Positions 26,179-36,029 of a DNA stretch of 64,000 nucleotides are shown piece by piece. The stretch spans positions 154,979 to 218,978 of the forward strand of contig NZ_KI912157.1 in NCBI RefSeq assembly GCF_000517125.1, written 5' to 3'. The DNA comes from Arthrobacter sp. MA-N2. GTDB lineage: Bacteria; Actinomycetota; Actinomycetes; Actinomycetales; Micrococcaceae. The notes beneath the pieces were generated by a model, which made no database searches, was not told where the DNA came from, and worked only from the letters and a program-made list of their open reading frames with translations. Every line of letters begins with the position of its first letter. Positions within the stretch are counted from its first letter, which is position 1. Both the position numbers and the translations under genes were made by a program.

Positions 26179-28698
26179 ATGACGAACACCACTGACTGGC
26201 GCGACCTAGCCGATCGCGTGCGCAGTTATCCGCAGACAGCAACCCAGGCCGCATTCCCGCTGGGCGGGATCGGCACGGGCAACGTCTCCGTAGGTGCCCG
26301 CGGCGAGCTGCGGGACTGGGAGATCTTCAACTGGCCGGGCAAGGGCAACTACATGCCCTTTACCTTCTTCGCTATCCGTACCGAGTCCCCAGACGGAGAG
26401 ACTCACACTGCCGTGCTCGAGGCGGAACTGGTCGGTCCTCATGCCAAGTCCCACGGCTACTTCAATGGGGAGCTGGCAGGGTTGCGGCGCTTTCGTACCT
26501 CGAGGATGTGGTCCCTTTACCCGTACGTCTTCGTCGAACTCACGTCTCCCGACATGCCGGTGAGCGTCGTCCTCGAAGCGTTCACCCCGTTCGTGCCCGG
26601 GGACGAGGAGGCCTCAGGGATCCCCGGAGCCGTGATCCGCTACCACGTCACCAACCTGACCTCCGAGGACCTGAAGGTCTCCGTGGTCGGTTCGCTGACG
26701 AACGCCCTGGGCTTCCAAGGCTACGACGTCTTCGGCAACCTCAAGCTCAGCGGCGACCCGAAGAACGAGCTCCGCGACGACAATGGCCTCGTAGGGCTTT
26801 ACTACACTTCCACGGACGACCCGGGGTCGGAGCAATATGGAACTCTGGCGTTCGCCACCACAGAGCACGGCGCGAATTACCGGCCCGAGTGGCTGAAGGG
26901 CCAGTGGACCGACAACGCCCAGGATTTCTGGGACGATTTCCGCAGTGACGGCGAACTCGACTTCTTCCACTCGGTAGAAGCTCCGGGCTCCGAACTCGAC
27001 AACTTCTACGACTTCAGCTACCTCCGACTGCGCGAGCAGATAGGCTCCATTGCCGTGCCCAAGGAGGTCGCCGCGGGGCGCACCGAATCGTTCGAGTTTG
27101 CGTTCACCTGGCACGTCCCCAACCGACCCAAGGGCTGGATCGAAGTAGACGCTGATCTGGAGCGCCATGCTGCCGGCGCCTACCCGATCATCCGCAACCA
27201 CTACGCGCTCGTGTATGAGAACGCCTGGTCGGCGCTGAAAGACCTCATCGGCAGGCTCGGGGAACTCGACACCCGATCCCGCCACTTTACCGAAGCTATC
27301 TATCGCTCATCACTGCCGCAGGCCGTCGTCGAAGCAATAGCCGCCAATATTACCGTCATACGGAGCCACACCTGCTTCTGGCTGGAGGACGGAAACTTCT
27401 ACGGGTGGGAAGGAATCCGCGACCACGTCGGCTGTGGACTGGGGAACGTTAACCACGTATGGAACTACGCCCAGGGCGTCGCCTTCCTCTTCCCCCGTCT
27501 GGAGCAGACGATGCGGCGAGTCGAGTTTATGATTGAGACCGACGAAGCCGGCGCGCTCCCCTTCCGCTCCCGGCAGACCCTCGGCGAGGAGCGATGGCGC
27601 ATGGTCCCCGCAGCCGACGGCCAGCTCGGCTCGATCGTCCGTGCGTGCCGCGAATGGCGCCTCTCCGGGGACGACGCCTTCCTCGCCGACGTGTGGCCCG
27701 GCGTGCAGCGCGCCATCGAATACGCCAAACGCACGTGGGACACCGACGGGGATCTGGTTCCGGATGCCCAGCAGAGCAACACCTACGACATCGAGTTCTA
27801 CGGCGCCAACGGCATGATGGGCACCCTCATGGTCGCCGCACTGCTCGCAGGCGCCGAAATGGCCCACGGAATCGGAGATGAGGAGAGCGCGGCGAAATAC
27901 GAGGCGGAGGCGCGCATCTCCAGTGAGAACCTCGACGCACTATGCTGGAACGGCTCCCACTATGTGCAGGACCTCGCAGACGTCGATTCGCACCGTTATC
28001 AGTTCGGCCAGGGCGTGCATTCTGACCAGCTTCTCGGCCAGTTCCTCGCACACGTGACCGGGCTGGGCCATGTGCTCCCGGAAGACCACGTCCGAACTGC
28101 TCTACAGACGATCGTGCGATCCAACCTCCGCGAGGAAATGCGCCAGGTGGACACCGTCCAGCGCGTGTACGCGCTCAACGACGAAGCCGGGCTCGTCCTC
28201 TGCAGCTGGCCGGACGGGGGTCGGCCTCGCTTCCCCTTCGGCTACAGCGACGAGATCTGGACCGGGGTCGAATACCAAGTGGCCGCAAGCCTCGTCTACG
28301 AGGGGTTCATGGACGAAGCCGAGGCCATCGTTGACCGAGTGCGCGCACGCCAGGATGGCTTCCTACGCAACCCCTGGAGTGAGAACGAGGCGGGGCACCA
28401 CTATGCGAGATCTCTGGCGAGTTATGCACTCCTGACCGCCTACTCCGGCTTTAACGTCGATCTCTCGAAGAGAAAAGTATCCTTCGCTCCGGCAACAGAT
28501 GGCGACTTCACCAGTTTCTGGTCACACGGCCTTGGCTGGGGCACCTACGAACAGCACGTCGCCGACAACGGTTCGCTCTCCGCCGTCATTACCGTCATCG
28601 AAGGTGAACTCGGCACCGACGCACCCGTGACCCCTGCGGCGACCGTTCATATCCAACAGCTAGCAGCGCCTCAACAGCTCATACAGCAGCCTTCATAG
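26179..28698 (+). CDS. GH116-family glycoside hydrolase (beta-glucosidase / glucosylceramidase-like)
   Basis: 839-aa glycosidase of the GBA2-like GH116 clan. N-terminal beta-sandwich: FPLGGIGTGNVSVGARGELRDWEIFN, the family opening. The (alpha/alpha)6 catalytic domain contains FYGWEGIRDHVGCGLGNVNHVWNYAQG, and QQSNTYDIEFYGANGMMG, where the TYD Asp is the probable acid/base. ATG 26179 follows AGGAG. No signal peptide is visible, so it is probably cytoplasmic and acts on imported glycosides. Several bacterial GH116 enzymes are beta-glucosidases or beta-xylosidases; the substrate here is not determined. Confidence 0.88.
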   Translation: MTNTTDWRDLADRVRSYPQTATQAAFPLGGIGTGNVSVGARGELRDWEIFNWPGKGNYMPFTFFAIRTESPDGETHTAVLEAELVGPHAKSHGYFNGELAGLRRFRTSRMWSLYPYVFVELTSPDMPVSVVLEAFTPFVPGDEEASGIPGAVIRYHVTNLTSEDLKVSVVGSLTNALGFQGYDVFGNLKLSGDPKNELRDDNGLVGLYYTSTDDPGSEQYGTLAFATTEHGANYRPEWLKGQWTDNAQDFWDDFRSDGELDFFHSVEAPGSELDNFYDFSYLRLREQIGSIAVPKEVAAGRTESFEFAFTWHVPNRPKGWIEVDADLERHAAGAYPIIRNHYALVYENAWSALKDLIGRLGELDTRSRHFTEAIYRSSLPQAVVEAIAANITVIRSHTCFWLEDGNFYGWEGIRDHVGCGLGNVNHVWNYAQGVAFLFPRLEQTMRRVEFMIETDEAGALPFRSRQTLGEERWRMVPAADGQLGSIVRACREWRLSGDDAFLADVWPGVQRAIEYAKRTWDTDGDLVPDAQQSNTYDIEFYGANGMMGTLMVAALLAGAEMAHGIGDEESAAKYEAEARISSENLDALCWNGSHYVQDLADVDSHRYQFGQGVHSDQLLGQFLAHVTGLGHVLPEDHVRTALQTIVRSNLREEMRQVDTVQRVYALNDEAGLVLCSWPDGGRPRFPFGYSDEIWTGVEYQVAASLVYEGFMDEAEAIVDRVRARQDGFLRNPWSENEAGHHYARSLASYALLTAYSGFNVDLSKRKVSFAPATDGDFTSFWSHGLGWGTYEQHVADNGSLSAVITVIEGELGTDAPVTPAATVHIQQLAAPQQLIQQPS

Positions 28699-28714
28699 GC
28701 TCCCGCAGCTGCTG

Positions 28715-28741
28715 CACCCCCGGCATCAAAGGCTGGGGGTG
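28715..28741 (+). terminator. Hairpin after the GH116 gene
   Basis: CACCCCC (28715-28721) and GGGGGTG (28735-28741) pair around a 13-base loop, 17 bp past the GH116 stop. The following TGTTGCG is only weakly T-rich, so it may be a weak or processing terminator. Confidence 0.55.
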
Positions 28742-28999
28742 TGTTGCGGCCCTGGCTGAGCTGGCCCTCCGGTAGCAGCAGCGGGCCCTCCGAGTTGGGT
28801 GGGAGAAGCCGGCGGCCACCGAACATGACGGTAACCGTCAACCACGCCCAATTCCGTAAAGCCGGCTTTCCACTGAAATTATCGCAATCACTGTGTGTCT
28901 GCATGGCATCGATTGCGGTGAGGAAGTCATTGCTCGTGGGGAATGGCTGGAGCCGATCAGGATGGCGAGGTCTTTCGCTATTTGGCCGACTCGACGGTT

Positions 29000-29216
29000 T
29001 CGCCACCCTCCACTCACCACCGTGGCGCTGCCCCACTATGAAATGGGCGCTTGGGCCACCGCAAAGAACCTCATCGACGCGATCGAGGGCAAAACCGATC
29101 TGGCCTTGTTAGTAGACCACCCGACGGTCCTCGGATGCCCTCTGGTAATTCGTAATTCCGTCACAGACACCCAGGCCCCAGGGTCAACCGGGCACCAGAC
29201 GCAAGCCGCATTCTGA
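29000..29216 (+). pseudogene. C-terminal remnant of a second LacI-family regulator
   Basis: PPLTTVALPHYEMGAWATA followed by LGCPLVIRNSV is the last about 60 residues of a LacI effector domain. Upstream (28742-29000) I find no HTH or first lobe in any frame, only short open stretches. Position just before the fructokinase gene suggests it once regulated the kinase/fructosidase pair, now left under other control. Confidence 0.72.
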
Positions 29217-29272
29217 CGAACCATTCCCCCCATCCGGCCCCAGGACCCCTCTGAACCTTCAAGGAGCACTCG

Positions 29273-30226
29273 ATGTACCTCAACCCAGCTGCCGCACGCC
29301 CGAATCCCGAGGTGGTGGTTGTCGGTGAATCGCTCATCGACGTTATTGAAACAGCCGCAGGACCTGCCGAGTTTCCGGGCGGCTCGGGGATGAACGTCGC
29401 CTTCGGCCTCGGCCGTTTGGGGATTACCACCTCGCTGCTGACAGCTTTGGGCAACGACGCACACGGCCGCGTTATATGCCGGCACCTGGACTCCGCGGGC
29501 GTCCAGGTGATGGCCGGGGCCATGCACCTGAACCGCACCTCAACCGCGACAGCCGTCCTGGACCACACAGGATCGGCCACCTACGACTTCGACCTCGAAT
29601 GGTCACTGCCGGAATTCAGCCCAACATCACTTCCAGCTGTTCTGCACACAGGATCTTTGGCCACGTTCCTCGAACCAGGGGCCAGCCGAGTGCGAAGGCT
29701 GCTGGAGGCGATCACCGGCCGCTGCCTCATCACCTACGACCCCAACATCCGCCCAGGCCTTCTCGGGAGCCACAGCGAGACCGTCGCGACCTTCGAAGAC
29801 ATTTCGGCCCTGACAAACGTCGTCAAGCTCAGCGTGGAGGACGCCCACTGGCTTTACCCCGGCCAGGCCGCCCAAAGCATCGCCCGGCGCCTTCTAGCAC
29901 TGGGCTGCGACCTGGCGGTTGTCACCAACGGTGCGGACGGATCCTATCTTTGCTCACGAACAAGTGAAGTCTCAATGCTTCCACCGCGCGTAACAGTTGC
30001 CGACACTGTGGGCGCCGGAGATTCCTACATGGCTGCCCTCATCGCAGGCCTGGTCCAGGAATTCGAGGGTGGCTTTGATTACGGCCGGCTGACCCGCCTG
30101 GGAACCGCTGCTTCACTGGCCGCGGCAATAACCGTCGGACGACACGGGGCGAACCCTCCGACGAGGGCCGAGCTGAACGCGTCAATGGAACTGACCGACT
30201 CATCCGGAAAGGGCTCCAATGACTGA
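29273..30226 (+). CDS. PfkB-family carbohydrate kinase, probable fructokinase
   Basis: Cytoplasmic sugar kinase of 317 aa. N-terminal GESLIDVIE and GGSGMNVAFGLGRLG (substrate-binding signature 1), and C-terminal DTVGAGDSYMAAL (signature 2 with the catalytic Asp and anion hole) are complete. AAGGAGCACTCG precedes ATG 29273. It overlaps the GH32 gene by 8 bp. Beside a beta-fructosidase, phosphorylation of released fructose is the natural role, though related kinases accept other sugars. Confidence 0.9.
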   Translation: MYLNPAAARPNPEVVVVGESLIDVIETAAGPAEFPGGSGMNVAFGLGRLGITTSLLTALGNDAHGRVICRHLDSAGVQVMAGAMHLNRTSTATAVLDHTGSATYDFDLEWSLPEFSPTSLPAVLHTGSLATFLEPGASRVRRLLEAITGRCLITYDPNIRPGLLGSHSETVATFEDISALTNVVKLSVEDAHWLYPGQAAQSIARRLLALGCDLAVVTNGADGSYLCSRTSEVSMLPPRVTVADTVGAGDSYMAALIAGLVQEFEGGFDYGRLTRLGTAASLAAAITVGRHGANPPTRAELNASMELTDSSGKGSND

Positions 30227-31796
30227 GACCCAGCCCCTGCAGCCCGAGACCCCTTGCCGTGGCCTCGCAAATACTCGTCCTCTTCTCCACTACACGGCCC
30301 GAGACACTTGGTTGAACGACCCCAACGGCCTCATCTACGACAAAGGCACTTACCACCTCTTTTACCAGAACAATCCGTATGGAAATGTCTGGGGCAACAT
30401 GTCCTGGGGCCATGCCACCTCCACCGATCTCAGCACCTGGGTCGAGCACCCCGTGGCCATCCTGTGCAGCGACGAAGAGGACATCTTCTCGGGGAGCATC
30501 GTCATCGACCACCTCAATTCCTCCGGTCTGGGAAGCCCCGGTTCCTCCCCGTGGGTCGCCATCTACACCAGCGCCTTCAAAGAAAAATCCGTCCACCGCG
30601 GAACGCAGGCCCAATCCCTTGCCTTCAGCACGGACCAGGGGATGACATGGACAAGATGCAGCGGCAACCCGGTCCTCACCCGGGGCACAGCCAATTTCCG
30701 TGACCCCAAAGTGTTCTGGTACTCCGGCAGCGCCGGCTCCTACTGGGTAATGGTCGCCGTCGAAGCCCTCGAGCAAAAGGTGCTGCTCTACAAATCCAGG
30801 AACCTGAAGGACTGGGATTATCTGAGCGACTTCGGTCCGGCCAACGCCGCCGGCGGAGAATGGGAGTGTCCGGACCTGTTCTGCCTCCCCCTGGACGAGG
30901 ACCCAGCAACAACAAAATGGGTCATGACCGTGAACATCAACCCCGGCGCAGTTGCAGGTGGCTCCGGTGGCCAATACTTCATCGGCCACTTCGACGGGCA
31001 CCGCTTCACTGCAGACAATTGGGATCGCGGCACGGCTGCCCAAGAGAAAGCAGAACCGAAACATGATCTACGGAACTACCAATGGCTCGACTGGGGCCGG
31101 GACTACTATGCGGCCGTGTCATTCGGCAACGTCCCCGATAACCGGCGCATCATGATCGGTTGGATGAATAACTGGGACTACGCCAACGACATCCCCACAT
31201 CCCCCTGGCGCTCAGCCATGTCGCTTGCACGGGAGATAACTCTGTCAACCATCGAGGGCTGTCCCGCACTAGTACAGAGGCCAATTCTGCCGGCAAACCG
31301 GACCCCTGTCGGAGCCTACAGGCAACAAGCACCGGTGGTGATCGACGGCACGTCCGCGACATTTCCGGACATGGCCAGCGGCCCCACGCTTGTCATCCAA
31401 GCCCAGTTCCGCGCAGGCACAGCGCACCACTTCGGCTTGAAACTCCGCGACCCCGGCCCACTAGCAAGCGGCCCTGCCGCCCAAAACGGAGAACGCTTCA
31501 CGGCCATTACTTACAACGCAGACACCGGCGAGCTGGCCGTTGACAGAACGCGGTCCGGAAGCACGGGTTTTCACAAGCTCTTTCCCTCCATCGAAAAGTG
31601 CCCCGTGCGATCCCAAGACGGCGTCGTCAATTTGGAAATCATCGTGGACGCGTGCTCTGTGGAAGTCTTCGCCCAAGGGGGTGAAAAGGTCATCACCGAC
31701 CTGATCTTTCCGTCAGGTAACACCCACATCGTCGAAGCTTTTGCGGAAGGTGGCCATGCCACTCTGGAGCAGTTGACCATCACCGCCTACACCTAA
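30219..31796 (+). CDS. GH32 beta-fructosidase (sucrose/levan/inulin hydrolase)
   Basis: 525-aa GH32 enzyme. The nucleophile motif WLNDPNGLIY (Asp in NDPNG), transition-state stabiliser NFRDPKVFW and acid/base WECPDLF occur in order on the five-blade propeller. The C-terminal beta-sandwich ends SVEVFAQGGEKVITD. There is no signal peptide, so it is probably intracellular and cleaves imported sucrose or short fructo-oligosaccharides; the fructose would go to the PfkB kinase upstream, with which it is translationally coupled (overlap at 30219-30226). Confidence 0.93.
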   Translation: MTETQPLQPETPCRGLANTRPLLHYTARDTWLNDPNGLIYDKGTYHLFYQNNPYGNVWGNMSWGHATSTDLSTWVEHPVAILCSDEEDIFSGSIVIDHLNSSGLGSPGSSPWVAIYTSAFKEKSVHRGTQAQSLAFSTDQGMTWTRCSGNPVLTRGTANFRDPKVFWYSGSAGSYWVMVAVEALEQKVLLYKSRNLKDWDYLSDFGPANAAGGEWECPDLFCLPLDEDPATTKWVMTVNINPGAVAGGSGGQYFIGHFDGHRFTADNWDRGTAAQEKAEPKHDLRNYQWLDWGRDYYAAVSFGNVPDNRRIMIGWMNNWDYANDIPTSPWRSAMSLAREITLSTIEGCPALVQRPILPANRTPVGAYRQQAPVVIDGTSATFPDMASGPTLVIQAQFRAGTAHHFGLKLRDPGPLASGPAAQNGERFTAITYNADTGELAVDRTRSGSTGFHKLFPSIEKCPVRSQDGVVNLEIIVDACSVEVFAQGGEKVITDLIFPSGNTHIVEAFAEGGHATLEQLTITAYT

Positions 31797-32024
31797 GAAG
31801 GCATCAGGCTGTGCCCTGAACGTACGCCCGCCGAGGGGGAGGGTCCGAAGGAAACAGCTTCCACCTACGATCCCAATATCGGTCCCGGCCCGCAGGCGTT
31901 TCCTGACACCTCAAGGCGCCGGTCATAGAGCCCAAGCTGACACATCCTCAGCGGAATCTGCACCTCGGGCTACGCTGTGCTCATGACTAGGCGCGGGGAA
32001 GCACTAGCGTGGCTGGAGGGGCAA

Positions 32025-32348
32025 TCATTCCTCTGGTCCTTCGCCGGGCTCGGCCCATTCCAGAGCGGCGACAACATGCCCTTCATTGGGCAGAGCCCGC
32101 TTCTCGTCTGCAGGGAGCTTGTCATAGGTGTACGCGGCGACGGCCATCGGAGAGGACGAGCGGCCAAGGCTGTAGCGGACGCTGCGGTCGTTTTTGGTGC
32201 CGCAAATGAGGATTCCGATTGTTTCGTTGTGGTGCTCGCGGCGGAGCATGTCATCGACGAGGGCGACGTAGAAGTTAAGTTTGCCGGCGTATTCGGGTTG
32301 GAACTTGCCGGTTTTGAGTTCAATGACTACATAGCCCGTTGACCGCAC
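32025..32348 (-). pseudogene. C-terminal half of a DUF1016/YhcG-family PD-(D/E)xK nuclease
   Basis: The frame YVVIELKTGKFQPEYAGK, with the catalytic E-x-K, then ICGTKNDRSVRYSLGRSSSP and LPADEKRALPNE, is the C-terminal nuclease half of DUF1016 proteins. Family similarity begins abruptly at the Tyr encoded near 32336. The missing N-terminal half lies on the same strand at 36955-37713, beyond a 4.6-kb transposon. Joining the two restores a continuous family protein apart from one frameshift. Confidence 0.88.
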
Positions 32349-32396
32349 TAACGGAGTGTCGCCGGAGAATGTCTGTGCGATCTGACAGGCTCAGGC

Positions 32397-33566
32397 ATGG
32401 ACAGCATCGAACCTCTTCCGGCACCGAAGGCGGCCCTTGACGTATCGCGCGTTGTCTTGCCGAGCGTCGGCGAAGTCGTCCAGACGACTGACTTGAGTTT
32501 GGCCTGGCGCGTCGTTGGTCTCCCCGAGGAGGTCGACGTCGCTGTCATAGACGATTTCCTGCGCGATCTATCGGCCAACGACTGCAGCCCCCAGACCCTT
32601 CGCTCCTATGCATTCGACGTTTTGCGCTGGTGGCGGTTTCTGACGGTGCTCGGGCGTCGCTGGGAGGCCGCCAGCAGGCAGGATGTGCGCGACCTGGTCC
32701 TGTGGATGCGGCAGGCGGCCGGGCTGGGCGCCAAGCAAGGGTATCGGCCTGCCTTCATTAATCACATGCTCTCGGTGCTGTCGGTGTTCTACGAGCATCA
32801 GGCGAGGCGCGGCGAAGGGCCGGTAATCAATCCGGTGCCCGCCGCCGGCTCCGGCGTACGAAGGTACGCCCACCACAATCCCCTGGAGGAATTCCAGCCC
32901 CAGCCGCGGGCACCGTATCGCCAGCGGGTCGTTGACAGCCCACCGCGGGCGCTTTCGGATGACCTCGTCGACCGGATCTTCACACGCCTGAGAACGAACC
33001 GGGACCGCGCCCTCGTTGCCATGTACCTTTCGACCGGTGCGCGGGCCAGCGGGCTGCTCGGCATGACCGGCAGGGACGTCGATTGGGGAAACCAGACGAT
33101 CGGCGTCATCTCCAAGGGGACGCGGGCCTATCAATGGGTACCGGCATCGCCAGACTCACTGACCTGGCTGCGCCTGTACTTGAGCGAAGCACCGCGGAGT
33201 TCACCCGGGGACGCTCTGTGGTGGACGCTGCGCCGGCCGTACCGTCCTCTGCGCTATTCGGCGGTCCGGGCTGTGCTCGAAAGAGTCAACGAGACACTGG
33301 GCACGGATGTCACGTTGCACGATTTCCGTCACACCTGCGCCACGCGCCTTGCCAGCGATCCGACCATTCCCCTCACCGATGTGCAGGCCGTGCTCAGGCA
33401 CGCTCATCTGAGCACAACGTCCCGGTACATCCACACGCAAACCGAGGACATGCTGGCGCGTGTCCATCAACACCATCAGGCGCCACGGCCCCAGCCACCC
33501 GAGACGAACACGGCATGGGGATACAGCGACTCCGATCTGGCGGACCTCTTCGGCGAGACGCCATGA
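32397..33566 (+). CDS. Tyrosine recombinase, TnpA-like
   Basis: 389-aa site-specific recombinase. N-terminal SAM-like DNA-binding domain (IDDFLRDLSANDCSPQTLRSYAFDVLRWW), then the catalytic domain with Arg in STGARASGLLGM, HxxR in LHDFRHTCATRL, His in LRHAHLSTTSRY and the nucleophilic Tyr in SRYIHTQ. All residues for strand transfer are present. Its stop overlaps the next recombinase start (ATGA at 33563-33566), implying coordinated synthesis of the pair. Confidence 0.92.
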   Translation: MDSIEPLPAPKAALDVSRVVLPSVGEVVQTTDLSLAWRVVGLPEEVDVAVIDDFLRDLSANDCSPQTLRSYAFDVLRWWRFLTVLGRRWEAASRQDVRDLVLWMRQAAGLGAKQGYRPAFINHMLSVLSVFYEHQARRGEGPVINPVPAAGSGVRRYAHHNPLEEFQPQPRAPYRQRVVDSPPRALSDDLVDRIFTRLRTNRDRALVAMYLSTGARASGLLGMTGRDVDWGNQTIGVISKGTRAYQWVPASPDSLTWLRLYLSEAPRSSPGDALWWTLRRPYRPLRYSAVRAVLERVNETLGTDVTLHDFRHTCATRLASDPTIPLTDVQAVLRHAHLSTTSRYIHTQTEDMLARVHQHHQAPRPQPPETNTAWGYSDSDLADLFGETP

Positions 33567-35875
33567 CGGCGACAGTGACCGGTAGTCCCGTCACTGTCGG
33601 CTGGGCACTCCGCGAAGCTCCTCCCGGTGCCTTTCTGACAATCGAGACGATCATTGCTCAGGCGACAGAACGGCTCAATGACACGCCCAAGCGAGGCCGG
33701 GAACGCGCGCGAGGACTGAAATACCTGCTGGACTGGCTCAGTTCTTTTCCCGGCGATGACTGGCAGCAGCGATGGGAAGCCGCGGGCTGTGATCAGGCCG
33801 GAATGTCATGGGGGCAGCAGGACATCAACCCATACCGCAAATCCCTACAGGGCAGCGCCTCGATCGCCCTCATAGTGCTCGACGTCGTACGCCCGTCCCT
33901 GACATGGCTGCGCACCGCCACCCCACCGCACCTGTTCATCACCTACAGGTCTGTCGTCGAGGCGGACGCCTTCACTCAGCTGGATACATGGCTGAAGACA
34001 CTTCAGCTCTCGAAGACCTCGCACATGCTTGCCCTGAATGCACTGACGCTTCTTCGGATCCGCACCGGCACCCCGCTGCTGCGGGTCACCGCGGCACAAT
34101 TCCTCCAAGTCGAGTCCGAATGGAAGGCGCTGCGCGGCAGAACCCGAGCGACCGGCGTAGCTTGGAAGGCGCTTCAGGCCTGCGGCGCACTTGTCGGGGA
34201 ACCCGCCGACTACCGGGCCCTGCTCCGCAACGGGCGGCTCACCGTCACACAGCTTGTCGACGCGCACGGCATCTCCGACCCGGCCATCCGCACGCTATTC
34301 ATCGACTACCTCACAGAGAGATCCGCCGCAGTCGACTACACAACTCTGGAGAGCATGGTCCGGGTACTGGTGAGGAACTTCTGGTCGGACGTCGAGCGCC
34401 ACCACCCGGAACTCGGCACGATCAGACTGCCGGACGACGTCGCAACCGCCTGGAAACAGCGGCTACGCTACCTGCCCGGAGGCCGGGAACGACGCGACTA
34501 CTTCACCCACCTGACCACCGTGCGGGGGTTCTACCTAGACCTCGCTCAGTGGGCGGTCACCGAACCCGAACGATGGGCAGCTTGGGCCTGTCCGTCTCCT
34601 GTCAGCGCCGCGGAAACAACCGGACTGACCAAACAGAAGCACCGGACGATAGCCCGAATGCACCAGCGCACCCGCATGCTCGCGCCTTGGCTCGGGGCCC
34701 TAGCGGCCACAGCCGAACAGGAACGCCGCCACACCGCAGCCCTGCTTGAAGCAGCGTCCCGTACTGGGGAAGGCGAGCTCCTGTCCGTCGGTGAGAAGAC
34801 ATACCGCCGCGTCTTCCGCGGCTTCTACGGAGACAACTCGCGGCCGTCGGTCGAGGACCTCGAGACCGGCTCCGTCATCCGCCTGTACCGAAGCGAAGAG
34901 AGGGCATTCTGGTCCTGGGCCGTCATAGAAGTCCTCCGGCTGACAGGACTGCGGGTCGAGGAGCTCGTTGAGCTGACCCACACATCCGTCCGCCGCTACA
35001 TTCCTCCCGGCGGCGAAGTCACGGTGCTTCTGCAAGTAGCACCGTCCAAGAGCGACAGGGAGCGGCTCATCCCAGCCTCCCCGGAACTGGCTTCCGTCCT
35101 GGCCGCCATCATCCGCCGGCTCAAGGGGCCAGATGGGACCCTTCCCCTCATCAGCCGCTACGACCAGCTGGAACGCCGCTGGGGATCCAAGCTCCCGCAC
35201 CTGTTCCAAATCGGGTTCGGCGGAGTGCCTAGAGTCCTCTCCACTGCGGGGGCTCGCAGACTGCTCCAAGACACGGCCAGCAGAGCCAACCTGAAAGACG
35301 TTGACGGTATGTCTTTGAAATTCACCCCGCACGACCTGCGCAGGATCTTCGCGACCGAGACCGTCAACAGCGGGCTGCCAATTCACATCGCCCAACACCT
35401 GCTGGGCAACATCAGCCTCAACACGACGCAGGGCTACGTCGCCGTCTATCCCGAGCAGGTAATCAGGAACTACCGGACGTTCATCGACCATCGCCGAAGC
35501 ACCAGGCCGGCGCACGAGTACCGGGACCCCACCGCGGAGGAATGGACCGAATTCGAGAACCACTTCACCCTCCGGCGAGTTGCGCTCGGAACCTGCCACC
35601 GGCCCTATGGCACCCCGTGCATCCACGAACATGCCTGCGTCCGCTGCCCGATGCTCCAGATCGACCCCGGTCAGCTGCCCAGATTGCGGGAGATCGAGGC
35701 CAGTACCCTCGAACGCATCGACGAAGCCCGGCAGAAGACCTGGCTAGGCGAAGTCGCCGCCTTGGAAGAATCACTGCGTCACATCAGAGCGAAGCAGGAC
35801 CAGGCAGCCCAAATCCGAGAACGCCTTCAGGCCGGTGCGGAACTGACCGAGAATGACGGCTCTTCCGAGACCTGA
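33563..35875 (+). CDS. Large tyrosine recombinase, TnpB-like
   Basis: 770-aa recombinase starting at ATG 33563, overlapping the previous gene by 4 bp (an open frame extends upstream but inside the first recombinase). Catalytic domain at about residues 430-660: Arg in LTGLRVEELVEL, HxxR in FTPHDLRRIFATE, LLGNISLNTTQGYVAVY with Asn in place of the usual His before the Tyr segment. After it comes the Cys/His cluster HEHACVRCPMLQ, a zinc-site-like tail seen in TnpB-type recombinases. It probably acts jointly with the 389-aa partner. Confidence 0.9.
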   Translation: MTATVTGSPVTVGWALREAPPGAFLTIETIIAQATERLNDTPKRGRERARGLKYLLDWLSSFPGDDWQQRWEAAGCDQAGMSWGQQDINPYRKSLQGSASIALIVLDVVRPSLTWLRTATPPHLFITYRSVVEADAFTQLDTWLKTLQLSKTSHMLALNALTLLRIRTGTPLLRVTAAQFLQVESEWKALRGRTRATGVAWKALQACGALVGEPADYRALLRNGRLTVTQLVDAHGISDPAIRTLFIDYLTERSAAVDYTTLESMVRVLVRNFWSDVERHHPELGTIRLPDDVATAWKQRLRYLPGGRERRDYFTHLTTVRGFYLDLAQWAVTEPERWAAWACPSPVSAAETTGLTKQKHRTIARMHQRTRMLAPWLGALAATAEQERRHTAALLEAASRTGEGELLSVGEKTYRRVFRGFYGDNSRPSVEDLETGSVIRLYRSEERAFWSWAVIEVLRLTGLRVEELVELTHTSVRRYIPPGGEVTVLLQVAPSKSDRERLIPASPELASVLAAIIRRLKGPDGTLPLISRYDQLERRWGSKLPHLFQIGFGGVPRVLSTAGARRLLQDTASRANLKDVDGMSLKFTPHDLRRIFATETVNSGLPIHIAQHLLGNISLNTTQGYVAVYPEQVIRNYRTFIDHRRSTRPAHEYRDPTAEEWTEFENHFTLRRVALGTCHRPYGTPCIHEHACVRCPMLQIDPGQLPRLREIEASTLERIDEARQKTWLGEVAALEESLRHIRAKQDQAAQIRERLQAGAELTENDGSSET

Positions 35876-36029
35876 ACATGCCAACTCCAGCTGGGACCGT
35901 GTCGTGGCCCAGCTTGGACTGCCGGGATGTGACAGTAATAGGCCCGCTGGCAGGAAATTTGCGAATGTCGAAGCTAGCAAAGCTGGGTCGACACGAAAGG
36001 CTTCCGGAAGTCTTTGAGAGGATGAGATC

